Assembly (NCBI GenBank): GCA_030285985.1
Contig: CP127384.1
Location: forward strand, 2,964,501-3,028,500
Source of the DNA: Aquidulcibacter paucihalophilus
GTDB lineage: Bacteria > Pseudomonadota > Alphaproteobacteria > Caulobacterales > Caulobacteraceae
DNA: 64,000 nt
Reading direction: 5' to 3'
Positions 55,002 through 63,514 of this stretch are shown one piece after another. The notes beneath the pieces were generated by a model. It worked only from the letters and a program-made list of their open reading frames with translations, did no database searches and was not told where the DNA came from. Positions within the stretch are counted from its first letter, which is position 1; each line of letters opens with the position of its first letter. Position numbers and translations under genes: made by a program.

Positions 55002-56042
55002 ATGACCGACACCGCCCCCCGCCATTCCCGCCGCGGCCTCGCCGTGCCCTTCATCATCGTCGGCCTGCTGCTGGCCGCCTGGACCGGCTGGTGGTTCTGG
55101 CTGACCGACCAGGTCGAGACGCGTCTGGCAGTCCAGGTCGAGGTGCTGCGACAGGACGGCTGGACCATCACCCATGCTCCGGTGACCACCACGGGCTGGC
55201 CCTTCCGGACGCGGGTGTCGATACCCCAGGCCGACATCCTCGCCCCCTCTGGCCACGGCGTCGCCGCGCCCGAACTGGTGGCCGAGGCCAGCAGCTGGAA
55301 CCCCGACCACTGGGTGGTCGTCATTCCCGACGGCCTGACCCTGACGCGGGCCGACAAGGGCCGGATCGCCATCGCCGGCGACGGCCTGCGGTTCAGTATC
55401 AGCCATCTGCGCGATCGCTTCCCGGACCTGCGGGCCGAGCTGATCCGCCCGACCTTCACCCCGCTGGAAGGTGCCGAGCCGTTCCCGATCGTCTCGGCCG
55501 AGCGCATCCAGCTGGAGACCCGGCCGCATCTGACCGACGGCGCGGCCTCGACCGACGAGCTGGATGTTCTTTTCCGCCTGATCGACGCGCGCGGGCGTCC
55601 CGGCGGCCCGGTCGAGGGGGCGACGCGTCAGGGCAGGCTCAGCGCCGATGTCGAGGGCACGATCGTCGGGGCCAGCCGCCTGCAGGGCATGGACGCCGCC
55701 GGGGTCTTCGCCGCCTGGACCGGGGCGGGCGGACGGTTCACCGCCATCCGGGGCCGGTTGAAGGCCGGCGACAGCACCGCCCTGATTTCCAGCGACAGCC
55801 TCTCGGCCCGGGCCGACGGCCGGCTGCAGGGATCGCTGGCCCTGACCGCTGAACAGCCGATGGCCGCCATCGCCGGACTGGCCCGGTCGCAGTCGGGGGC
55901 GGTCAACCGGATGGGCGCGGCCGGCGCCGCGGCGGCCACGGCGGGTTCGGGCGCGCGGCCGGTCGATCTGGTCGTCGAGTTCCGCGACGGCCGCACCTGG
56001 CTGGGGCCCTTCGCCCTGGCGCCGGCGCCGCGGCTGTTCTGA
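55002..56042 (+). CDS. DUF2125 family protein
   Basis: A 346-residue protein with an N-terminal signal/anchor (AVPFIIVGLLLAAWTGWWFWL) and a largely beta periplasmic domain. The segments GWTITHAPVTTTGWPFRTRVSIPQ and SWNPDHWVVVIP are typical of DUF2125 proteins, and GRLKAGDSTALISSDSL recalls AsmA-like repeats. Function unknown; probably envelope-located. It starts 11 bases after the DinG-like gene and its stop overlaps the next start (TGATG). Confidence 0.86.
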   Translation: MTDTAPRHSRRGLAVPFIIVGLLLAAWTGWWFWLTDQVETRLAVQVEVLRQDGWTITHAPVTTTGWPFRTRVSIPQADILAPSGHGVAAPELVAEASSWNPDHWVVVIPDGLTLTRADKGRIAIAGDGLRFSISHLRDRFPDLRAELIRPTFTPLEGAEPFPIVSAERIQLETRPHLTDGAASTDELDVLFRLIDARGRPGGPVEGATRQGRLSADVEGTIVGASRLQGMDAAGVFAAWTGAGGRFTAIRGRLKAGDSTALISSDSLSARADGRLQGSLALTAEQPMAAIAGLARSQSGAVNRMGAAGAAAATAGSGARPVDLVVEFRDGRTWLGPFALAPAPRLF

Positions 56043-56737
56043 TGTTGCCCAGGGCCCTCGTCGAACCCGAGGCCGACACGGAACGGCTGGCGCTGGACCG
56101 GGGCGTGGCCGAGGCGGTGCGGCTGCGGATCGCCGCCGGCCCGCGTCCGTCGCCCGACGCCGACGCCATCGCTCTGCGCGATCTGCTGAACGACCTGTCG
56201 CCCGCCGCCCGCGCCGCCGCGCGCGCGGTTCTGGGGCGGATTGACGCGGCGAGCGGCGCGCCGCTGGTCGTCTGGGGTGCCGCCAGCCAGACCCTGGCCG
56301 CCGACCGTTTCGGCCTGACCGCCAGCCTCGCCGCCGAACCCGAGCAGGCGCTGGCCGCCGTCCGCGACGGATCGCGCGCCCTGCTGGACCTGACGCCGGG
56401 CCGGGCCTGGTGGGGCCGACTGCTGGCCGAGCCCGCCCTGCGCGTGATCGCCGCCCTGCCCGACGACCGCCACGGCCTGCCCCGCGCCCTGCTGGTGCAG
56501 CGGGCAGAGCCTGGTCCGACCGGCGACGACCGCACCTTCTGGGCCACCGACAGCCAGGCCCCCGACGCCCGGATCGTCGAAACCCTGGGTGCCGCCGGCC
56601 TGGCCGCCAGCCAGCTGATCGCGGCGGGCGGCTTGAAGCTGTTCATGCTCGCGGGCTATGTGCAGGCCGAAGACGGTCGGCTTGCATCCGCGCCCGGCAG
56701 CCTGTCCGGCGTCATCGGCGCCGCCCCCCTGTTCTGA
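56042..56737 (+). CDS. Chorismate-mutase-like protein with degenerate AroQ domain
   Basis: A 231-residue protein. Its N-terminal helical region (VAEAVRLRIAAG ... ALRDLLNDLSPAARAAARAVLGRI) resembles the second half of an AroQ chorismate mutase but lacks the usual first-helix arginine and other catalytic residues. The remainder (ALAAVRDGSRALLDLTPGRAWWGRLL ... PGPTGDDRTFWATD) matches the ligand-binding-like tail seen, from memory, in alphaproteobacterial chorismate mutases. Its position directly before an aromatic/histidinol-phosphate aminotransferase gene supports an aromatic amino acid link. Catalytic activity is doubtful. Confidence 0.5.
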   Translation: MLPRALVEPEADTERLALDRGVAEAVRLRIAAGPRPSPDADAIALRDLLNDLSPAARAAARAVLGRIDAASGAPLVVWGAASQTLAADRFGLTASLAAEPEQALAAVRDGSRALLDLTPGRAWWGRLLAEPALRVIAALPDDRHGLPRALLVQRAEPGPTGDDRTFWATDSQAPDARIVETLGAAGLAASQLIAAGGLKLFMLAGYVQAEDGRLASAPGSLSGVIGAAPLF

Positions 56738-56745
56738 AAGCGCCT

Positions 56746-57852
56746 ATGACCGACGCCCCGCAAAACGCTCCCGTGGCCAAGCCCGGCATCCTCGACATCG
56801 CCCCCTATGTCGGCGGCAAGTCGCGCATCGAGGGCGTGGCCGAGCCGATGAAGCTGTCGTCCAACGAGAATGCGCTCGGTGCCGGCGGCAAGGCGCGCGA
56901 GGCCTATGCCGCCGCGGTCGGCAACATCCACATGTACCCGGACGGCCGGGCGATGAAGCTGCGTGACGCCGTGGCGGACCATCACGGACTGGAGCCCGAG
57001 CGGCTGATCTTCGGCAATGGCTCGGACGAGGTCTTCGCCCTGCTGAACCAGACCTATCTGACCGCCGGCGACAATATCGTCAGCGGCAAATACGGCTTCC
57101 TCGCCTATCGCATCAGCGCCCTGGCCAACCAGGCTTCGGTCAAGCTGGCCCCCGAGCCCGACTTCCGCCTGACGCCCGAGGCCATCCTGGCCGAGGTCGA
57201 TGAGCGCACCCGCATCGTCTATGTCTCCAGCCCGTCCAACCCGACCGGCAGCTACAATACGGCCGAGGAGATCCGGCGCCTGCACGAGGCCCTGCCGCCG
57301 CACATCCTGCTGGTCATCGACGAGGCCTATGCCGAATTCGTCGCCGAACCGGACTGGGAGACCAGCTTCCCGCTGGCGCGCGACAGCGACAACGTCATCG
57401 TCACCCGCACCTTCTCCAAGATTCACGGCCTCGGCGGCCTGCGCATCGGCTTCGGCTATGCGCCGCTGAAGGTCTGCGAGGCGGTCGACCGCATCCGCCT
57501 GCCGTTCAATGTCTCGGTCCCCGGCATCGAGGCGGCCGTAGCCGCCTTGGCCGACGAGGCTCACCAGAAGGCCTCGCGCGATCTGGTCCACGCCTGGCGC
57601 CCGCGCCTGACCCAGGCCATCAAGGGCTTCGGCTTCGACGTCTTCCCCTCGGCCGGAAACTTCGTCCTCGTGCGTTTCCCCGACGCGACGCGCAACGCCG
57701 CAGCGGCGAACGAGTATCTGAACTCGAAGGGCATCATCGTCCGCCCCGTCGGCGGCTACGGCCTGCCCGACTGCCTGCGGATCACCGTCGGCACCGAGGA
57801 CCAGAACCGCGCCGTGATCGATGCGCTGAGCGAGTTCGCGGCGGGCGCATAG
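56746..57852 (+). CDS. hisC: Histidinol-phosphate/aromatic aminotransferase
   Basis: A 368-residue fold-type I aminotransferase. Motifs are KLSSNENALGAGGKAREA, NGSDEVFALLNQTYL, VSSPSNPTGSYN, LLVIDEAYAEFV, the PLP lysine in TFSKIHGLGGLRIGFGYA, and PVGGYGLPDCLRITVGTEDQN. It converts histidinol phosphate or, in many alphaproteobacteria, also prephenate or aromatic keto acids. The neighbour upstream is chorismate-mutase-like, which favours a dual aromatic role. ATG start eight bases after the previous stop. Confidence 0.92.
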   Translation: MTDAPQNAPVAKPGILDIAPYVGGKSRIEGVAEPMKLSSNENALGAGGKAREAYAAAVGNIHMYPDGRAMKLRDAVADHHGLEPERLIFGNGSDEVFALLNQTYLTAGDNIVSGKYGFLAYRISALANQASVKLAPEPDFRLTPEAILAEVDERTRIVYVSSPSNPTGSYNTAEEIRRLHEALPPHILLVIDEAYAEFVAEPDWETSFPLARDSDNVIVTRTFSKIHGLGGLRIGFGYAPLKVCEAVDRIRLPFNVSVPGIEAAVAALADEAHQKASRDLVHAWRPRLTQAIKGFGFDVFPSAGNFVLVRFPDATRNAAAANEYLNSKGIIVRPVGGYGLPDCLRITVGTEDQNRAVIDALSEFAAGA

Positions 57853-58011
57853 GCCCCCTTTATCGTGATGTTTGGCGAAGTTTCGCCTCCGCCCAGGCCG
57901 GGGCAGCCTTCTATCGCCTCCGGCGCTGTTACCCGGCAGACACGCAAGGCGTGTTGCAAAGCCGAAGCGGATTCGCTAAGCGGGAACGACGCTTACTCAG
58001 GGGACCTCAAG

Positions 58012-58233
58012 ATGAAGAAAATTATTGCTGCTGCCACGGTTGGCCTTCTGCTGGTCGCCGGCCAAGCCGCCGCCACCACCCAGGCTTCCGCCCGCGTGGG
58101 TGACCGCGTCGGTGCCATGGCTGGTGAGTCGAGCGAGCTCGCCGCCATCCCGCTGCCGCTGATCGCCGTTGCCGCCATCGTCGCCGGCGCCCTGATCATC
58201 AATGAAGTCACGGACAGCAGCGAAAGCGACTGA
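58012..58233 (+). CDS. Small exported or membrane protein
   Basis: A 73-residue protein with a signal peptide (IIAAATVGLLLVAGQAAA), a short hydrophilic part (TQASARVGDRVGAMAGESSELAA) and a second hydrophobic stretch (IPLPLIAVAAIVAGALIINE) ending in an acidic tail (TDSSESD). It has its own strong terminator and a 159-base upstream gap with no other gene, so it is probably an independent, well-expressed unit. No family recognised. Confidence 0.78.
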   Translation: MKKIIAAATVGLLLVAGQAAATTQASARVGDRVGAMAGESSELAAIPLPLIAVAAIVAGALIINEVTDSSESD

Positions 58234-58253
58234 GATTTCGGCATCGCCATTTG

Positions 58254-58286
58254 AAGGGGCCCTCCGCACATGCGGGGGGCCTTTTT
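58254..58286 (+). terminator. Intrinsic terminator of the small exported protein gene
   Basis: A 14-bp stem (AAGGGGCCCTCCGC with its partner, three G-U pairs) closes an ACAT loop and runs into TTTTT. Confidence 0.88.
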
Positions 58287-58316
58287 CTTTGCGCACCGAC
58301 TGACCCGCGATCGCTG

Positions 58317-59123
58317 TCAGCTGCGTCGGAACAACCGGCTCGCCCCCCAGCCCATCAGGGCCGCCAGCAGAACGGTCAGCACGCCGTAGCTCCACGGCCG
58401 CCGGTGGGCGAACTCATAGATGTCCCGTTCCAGACCGACCTTTTCGACCGTCAAGGTCAGGTTGGAGACCGAGACTGGCTCGCCGTCCTGGAACAGCCAG
58501 ACCTCGGCGAAATACTGGCCGGTGGGTGCAACCGCGGGCAGGTCCAGTTCGGCGCGGAACAGGCCCGTATCGACGAACTCCACCCCGTCAGGATCGGTGT
58601 TGTACAGCGCCGCCGCCTCGCGCAGCCGGATCACGGCGCGGCGGTAGTCCAGATAGTCCTCGCCCAGCCGGCTGACGACCACATCTCGCACGCCGTAGCG
58701 GGTGACGGCACGGCTTTCCTGCGGCGCGTTGATCCTCAGGTGATCGACGCCGACACCCAGCCGCCGCAGCTGGCCGAAGTCGGCGATGTCGGACAGGGGC
58801 CGGGTCGAGGCCGTCTTGTAGAAGCCCGGCGCACCCTCGAACAGCACGGGCCGGCTGTTGAGCCAGAAGCCCATGTTGCGGGTCTTCTTGACCAGACGCA
58901 CCGGACCGTCCGGCCCGCGCACCACGACCACCACATCGGCCGGCCGGTCGGTGGGGTTGAAGACAGCCCCGTAGACCACGATGGACGCCCCGCGGAAGCT
59001 GGAGTCGATCATGACCCGGGCGTCGGTCATGGCGGAGGCGACGCGGACCTGGCCGACCGTGCCGACGGAGCGTTCCGGCGCGGGGGCGACGATGGCGGGC
59101 GGCGGCGGAGGGAGGGCCTGCAT
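58317..59123 (-). CDS. TIGR02186-family protein linked to TauE
   Basis: A 268-residue protein matching TIGR02186: ARVMIDSSFRGASIVVYGAVFNPTDRPADVVVVVRGPDGPVRLVKKTRNMGFWLNSRPVLFEGAPGFYKTASTRPL, with a C-terminal membrane helix (SYGVLTVLLAALMGWGASRLF). This family is commonly encoded beside TauE/SafE-type permeases; role unknown. A signal peptide is expected but the N-terminus here is MQALPPPPPAIVAPAPE. The start is the ATG of a TGATG overlap with the tauE stop; a GTG one codon upstream is possible. Confidence 0.85.
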   Translation of the reverse strand: MQALPPPPPAIVAPAPERSVGTVGQVRVASAMTDARVMIDSSFRGASIVVYGAVFNPTDRPADVVVVVRGPDGPVRLVKKTRNMGFWLNSRPVLFEGAPGFYKTASTRPLSDIADFGQLRRLGVGVDHLRINAPQESRAVTRYGVRDVVVSRLGEDYLDYRRAVIRLREAAALYNTDPDGVEFVDTGLFRAELDLPAVAPTGQYFAEVWLFQDGEPVSVSNLTLTVEKVGLERDIYEFAHRRPWSYGVLTVLLAALMGWGASRLFRRS

Positions 59124-60046
59124 CACTCGGGCACTCCCGGCGCAAAGGCGAACAGGTCGGACGGCCGCACGAACAGCTCCAGCCCCATCTGGATGCCGAC
59201 CAGCAGGACGATCAGCCCCAGCACCGCCCGCAGCACATCCGGCCGGAAGCGGCCCGACAGCCGGGCCCCGTACTGGGCACCGACGACCCCGCCGACCAGC
59301 AGCAGGGTGGACAGGACGATGTCGACCGTCTGGTTGCGCCCGGCCTGCAGGATGGTGGTCATGGCCGTGACGATGATGATCTGGAACAGGCTGGTGCCGA
59401 CCACCACCCCCGCCCTCATGCGCAGCACATAGAGCATGGCCGGGACCAGGATGAAGCCGCCGCCCACGCCCATGATGGCCGACAGCACCCCGGCGAACGC
59501 GCCCAGAACGAACGGGGGAATGGCGCTGATGTAGAGCCCCGACCGGGGGAAGCGCATCTTCAGCGGCAGGCCGTAGAGCCAGAGCGGGCGGCGGCGCTCC
59601 TTGTGTGGCAGGACCTCGCCGCGCACCCGACGCAGGATCTGGCCCAGGCTCTCGTAGAGCATCAGGGTGCCGATGGCGCCGAGGAACAACAGATAGGACA
59701 CCGCCACCGCCATATCGGCCTGGCCGAGCAGGCGCAGATAGCGGAACAGCTCCACGCCCAGCAGCGCGCCGACGACCCCGCCGAAGGCCATGACCCCGCC
59801 GATGCGATAGTCGACCGCCTTCTGGCTGGTGTAGCTGATCACGCCGGAGGTCGAGGAGGCCACGACGTGGCTGGCCTGGCTGGCCACGGCCACCGCTGGC
59901 GGGATGCCCAGGAAGATCAGGATCGGGGCCATGAGGAAGCCGCCGCCGATGCCGAACAGCCCGGACACGAATCCGACCGTCGCGCCCAGCAGAACCAGGA
60001 GCGGCCAGTTCACCGAAACCTCGGCGATCGGCAGATAGATATCCAA
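59123..60046 (-). CDS. TauE/SafE (TSUP) family permease
   Basis: A 307-residue membrane protein with two copies of the TSUP signature: GFVSGLFGIGGGFLMAPILIFLGIPPAVAVASQASHVVASSTSGV and GVLSAIMGVGGGFILVPAMLYVLRMRAGVVVGTSLFQIIIVTAM. A loop of about 40 residues separates the halves. Members export sulfite, sulfoacetate or other organosulfur anions. It uses a TTG start giving MDIYLPIAEVSVN, the usual N-terminus. Coupled to the TIGR02186 gene. Confidence 0.92.
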   Translation of the reverse strand: MDIYLPIAEVSVNWPLLVLLGATVGFVSGLFGIGGGFLMAPILIFLGIPPAVAVASQASHVVASSTSGVISYTSQKAVDYRIGGVMAFGGVVGALLGVELFRYLRLLGQADMAVAVSYLLFLGAIGTLMLYESLGQILRRVRGEVLPHKERRRPLWLYGLPLKMRFPRSGLYISAIPPFVLGAFAGVLSAIMGVGGGFILVPAMLYVLRMRAGVVVGTSLFQIIIVTAMTTILQAGRNQTVDIVLSTLLLVGGVVGAQYGARLSGRFRPDVLRAVLGLIVLLVGIQMGLELFVRPSDLFAFAPGVPE

Positions 60047-60170
60047 AGGACGCGCCTTCGGCTGGAACTGAGGCTAGGCGCCGGAAAGGCGACGACGGAA
60101 CTGACGGTGTCCTAGACCCACCGGACGGTCCCCGCCACCCGATGCGCCAGAAAAGCTCGTCCCTCCCGCG

Positions 60171-63017
60171 TCAGGCGAATGGTTCGACCGCGAAAGCTTC
60201 TGCCTCTGTTCCGGCCTTGTCGCGGATCGAGGCCGGGAGCGAGGCGCGCAGACGCTCGACCGCCGCCCGGGCGTCGATGTCACCGGCGCGCGCCGCGATC
60301 AGATACCATTTGTAGGCTTCGCTGAGGTCGGGCCGGATGCCCTGGTCGCCGGTCTCATACAGTTTGGCGACGTTGTACTGGCTGTCGACCAGACCCAGTT
60401 CCGCGGCACGCTTCAGCCAATTCAGCGCCTCGGCGCGGTTCTGTTCCCCGCCGATACCGTCGAACAGATACATGCCGTAGGCGTGCATGCCGCGGGCGTC
60501 GCCCCCGTCCGCCGCGCGGCGCGCCCAGGTCCGGGCCTCCGACGGGTTCTCTGCCAGACCCTTGTCGCCGTCCTGATAGAGACCTGCCAGATGCAGCTGG
60601 GCCGGCGTATAGCCGGTTCCGGCGGCCTGTTTCAGCGTCTCGACCCCGGCCGACTCGCCCGCATCAAGCTGGGTCATGGCCTGCTCGTACAGCGTTTCTC
60701 CGCGCGCGAGGTCCTCAGCTGAAGCCGCAGCCGGCACGACGGCGAGCGCCGCAATCGGCGCGACGGGCTCGGCGCCCGCGAAGCCGGGAATGCTCAGGCC
60801 CGAGCCGGTGAGCTGGCCGGTGGCATAGGCACCGCCCGCGGTCAGCAGGACCGCGATGGCCGAGGCCCCCAGCGCCTTGCGGACCGTGCCGCTGTCCTTG
60901 GCGGCCTGTCTGTCGAGCCGTTCCTGCAGCCGGGACTTGCCGCCGCGCTTCAGGCCGAAGCCAGAGCGGGCCGGGGCTTCCGCGGCGATCGGCACGGTCA
61001 TGGCGGCGCGGGCTGCGTCGATGGTCTGGCGGGTGGAGGAAGCACGCCCCTGTGCCGCCGCCGCGCGCAGGGCGCGCGGATCGACGAAGTCGGTTTCGCC
61101 GTCGAAATCGTCGTGGCCGCCGTCGAAAGCGCCGGGCGCGGTCGCCTCGAGCGCATCCAGGACATCAGCGCCGCCGAAGCCCTGGCCGAAGGCGGTCGGC
61201 GCGGCCGGAGCCTGAACCGGCTCGTCCTCGGGCGCGGCGTTGAACGAAGGCGGGGTGAAGGCGGGAATCTGCGGAGCCGGGTCGACCTCGACGGCAAATG
61301 TCCCGGCGGGACGGCTGCCGAACGGCGCGGATACGGCCATCGGCGCTTCGACAGCGGCCTCATCGACGCGTGGGCCGCGCATGACGGCGTCGAAGATGGC
61401 GTCGGCGGTCAGGACCTCGTCGGCCTCAGGCTCGGGACGGAAGGCGGCAGGCGTCGGCTCGGGTGGTGCGAGGTCTGCGGACCAGGCCTGCTGCTCGGCA
61501 TAGACCGGATCATCAAACACTGTGTCCGAGAAGGCCGTGCCGGGGAAGGCGGAGTCCGGGAAGGCGGCGGCGCGCCAGTCTGCGTCCGGTGCCGGAGCGA
61601 CCGCGGCCGCTGCGACGGGGGCTTCCGCCCGGCGCTCGATATTGTCGCGGGCCTCGGCGATCAGGGCCGCGGTGCGCTCTTCCGACATCCGCATGCGCTC
61701 GGCCAGTTCGCCGGACGCACGGTCATAGCCCTGCTCGATGCGGCTGGAGCTGTCGGCCAGGCGGCGGCCGATATCGTCCAGCGCCTGTTGCGAGCGCCGC
61801 TCGGACTGGGCGATGCGTTCGCTCAGCCGGTCGGAAATTCGGGTGATCTCGCCGCCCAGCTTCTCGAGGGCCAGGGCGTGGCGGTCGTCCGTCGCGGTCA
61901 GCCGTTGCTCGATGCCCTGGGCCAACCGGCCCATGTCGGTCTCGACCTTGCGGCTCAGTTGTTCGAACCGGACCGGCGTTTCGGCCTCGATCGACTGGAC
62001 CCGACCGTTCAGGTTCTGGGCGATGCGCAGGACCTCATGGCCCATGCTTTCGACGGCCTTGGCCGAGCGTTCCTCGGAGGCCTTGACCTGATCGCCGATG
62101 GCCAGCACCGCGCGCTCGATGCGGTCCATCCGGCCTTCGCTCTCGGCGGTGTCGAACCGCCGCATCATCTCGGCGCGGTTGCCCTCGACCTGACGGCTCA
62201 GCGTCTCGGCCAGCTTTTCGAAACGGGCAGCCTCGCGCGCACCCTCGGGCTCGGCGCGTGACTCGGCGGCGCGCAGCCGCTGATCCAGCCCGGCGAACGA
62301 AGCCTGCAGATTGCGCAGCGCCTCGGCGGTGCGACTCTGGGCCTGGTCCAGCCGTTGCCCGACCTCGGCCAGCAGCTCCGACCCGACGCCCGGTCCTGCG
62401 ACCTTTTCCACCGTGTCCATGCGGTGGCGCAGCTCGTTGACGCTGGAGCGCTGACGCTCCTCAATGTCGTAGAGGCGGCTCGCGAGCGCGCCCATGGTGG
62501 TCTCGACCTTGCCGAAGGTCTCTGCCGTCTGCGGCCCCACCTCCTGCTCGAACCGGCGCAGGCGCTTGTGTCCCTCGCGCAGCTCTTCGGCGATGTCGTC
62601 GATGCGGCGGCCGTAGGCCTTGCCGGTCTGGTCCTGCCCTTCCAGTCGACGGACGAGTCCGGAGACAGCCTGGTCGACGCCCTGGATGGCGATGGTGGAG
62701 CGGCGCTCGGCGGCTTCCAGCCGGGCGGCGATAGCGTCGATCGAGGCACCGAGACGGTGCAGCTGGTCGTCGCTCGCACCCGCCCCGTAGGCGTCATCCA
62801 TGCGGCGGCTGCGGCCACGGCGGTCGATACTGTCGGCGGCATGGGGGCGGCGGGACAGGGGCGTGAAGCCGCCCTCGTCATCGTCGCCGTCTTCCATGAT
62901 GATGGTGTTCAGCCACTCGCCCAGCGTCATGCCCGAACGACGGGCAAGGTCCTTGGCGATCTCGCGCGCCTTGGGCTCAATGCCCTTTACGCTCCAAGGC
63001 GCCGCGGCTGCGCTCAC
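60171..63017 (-). CDS. podJ: PodJ-like cell polarity factor
   Basis: A 948-residue protein whose start (PWSVKGIEPKAREIAKDLARRSGMTLGEWLN) matches Caulobacter PodJ as I recall it. Residues about 70-470 are coiled coil (for example AERRSTIAIQGVDQAVSGLVRRLEG), followed by an acidic proline-rich linker, one membrane helix near 707-728 (LGASAIAVLLTAGGAYATG), then periplasmic Sel1 repeats (GYTPAQLHLAGLYQDGDKGLAENPSEARTWARRAADGGDARGMHAYGMYLFDG). I see no peptidoglycan-binding domain after the last repeat. PodJ organises the new pole for pilus and holdfast assembly. It uses a GTG start with GGAG upstream. Confidence 0.93.
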   Translation of the reverse strand: MSAAAAPWSVKGIEPKAREIAKDLARRSGMTLGEWLNTIIMEDGDDDEGGFTPLSRRPHAADSIDRRGRSRRMDDAYGAGASDDQLHRLGASIDAIAARLEAAERRSTIAIQGVDQAVSGLVRRLEGQDQTGKAYGRRIDDIAEELREGHKRLRRFEQEVGPQTAETFGKVETTMGALASRLYDIEERQRSSVNELRHRMDTVEKVAGPGVGSELLAEVGQRLDQAQSRTAEALRNLQASFAGLDQRLRAAESRAEPEGAREAARFEKLAETLSRQVEGNRAEMMRRFDTAESEGRMDRIERAVLAIGDQVKASEERSAKAVESMGHEVLRIAQNLNGRVQSIEAETPVRFEQLSRKVETDMGRLAQGIEQRLTATDDRHALALEKLGGEITRISDRLSERIAQSERRSQQALDDIGRRLADSSSRIEQGYDRASGELAERMRMSEERTAALIAEARDNIERRAEAPVAAAAVAPAPDADWRAAAFPDSAFPGTAFSDTVFDDPVYAEQQAWSADLAPPEPTPAAFRPEPEADEVLTADAIFDAVMRGPRVDEAAVEAPMAVSAPFGSRPAGTFAVEVDPAPQIPAFTPPSFNAAPEDEPVQAPAAPTAFGQGFGGADVLDALEATAPGAFDGGHDDFDGETDFVDPRALRAAAAQGRASSTRQTIDAARAAMTVPIAAEAPARSGFGLKRGGKSRLQERLDRQAAKDSGTVRKALGASAIAVLLTAGGAYATGQLTGSGLSIPGFAGAEPVAPIAALAVVPAAASAEDLARGETLYEQAMTQLDAGESAGVETLKQAAGTGYTPAQLHLAGLYQDGDKGLAENPSEARTWARRAADGGDARGMHAYGMYLFDGIGGEQNRAEALNWLKRAAELGLVDSQYNVAKLYETGDQGIRPDLSEAYKWYLIAARAGDIDARAAVERLRASLPASIRDKAGTEAEAFAVEPFA

Positions 63018-63018
63018 T

Positions 63019-63180
63019 GATTCGACTCCCGACCCACCTGAAGGACGCTAGACGTCCAGATCGTGGGTGTAAACGCGTGGTTAACCCCAAGATATAGCGG
63101 CATCCCCATCTTCCTGTGGAAAGCGCCGCGACCCGATGAATATTTCGCGCCAACGTGGTTAACGACCTGTGAAGATTAAC
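63019..63180 (-). promoter_or_regulatory. podJ upstream control region
   Basis: Directly before the start lie two abutting GANTC sites (63019-63028, CcrM methylation targets). Farther up are two GTGGTTAAC words (63077-63085 and 63155-63163), a third TTAA (63175-63178) and a DnaA-box-like CTTTCCACA on the minus strand (63115-63123). The CtrA consensus TTAA-N7-TTAA is only half-matched. The words are seen; the control is inferred. Confidence 0.5.
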
Positions 63181-63236
63181 CTCCCAGCAAGGATTTCGCC
63201 CTTGCGCCTGCCCCCTCCACGGACCACCTCGCGCGG

Positions 63237-63443
63237 ATGAGTCTGACCGTCACTCTCGCCCTGCTCGTCGCCGCCCTGGCCCTGGCGGTCTTCGCCGGCT
63301 GGCGGGGTTCCCGGCCCTGGGACCCCCGGCGCGGCGTCCGCATGGTGCCGTGGCGCTTCATCATGCTGCTTTCGGGCGCCGCGATCATGGTGCTGGCCAT
63401 CCACATCGGAACCCTGATGGGCGTGCCCCGGCGGCCCTACTAG
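63237..63443 (+). CDS. Small two-helix membrane protein
   Basis: A 68-residue hypothetical protein with two hydrophobic segments (LTVTLALLVAALALAVFAGW and FIMLLSGAAIMVLAIHIGTLMG) joined by a basic, proline-rich loop (RGSRPWDPRRGVRMVPW) and ending PRRPY. Divergent from podJ, with which it shares the control region. No function assigned. Confidence 0.75.
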   Translation: MSLTVTLALLVAALALAVFAGWRGSRPWDPRRGVRMVPWRFIMLLSGAAIMVLAIHIGTLMGVPRRPY

Positions 63444-63514
63444 GCGAGACCCGGCCGGAACCCCTCCGCCGCCCGGCCATTCCTGATCCACCCCCGCGAT
63501 CAGGAACCCTCCCC

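Noticed and set aside
60112..60190. Peptide IRLTREGRAFLAHRV readable after the podJ stop in another frame
   Set aside because: It looks like the tail of a winged-helix protein, but upstream in the same frame it is arginine-rich and has no start or fold; I could not support a gene or a frameshift.
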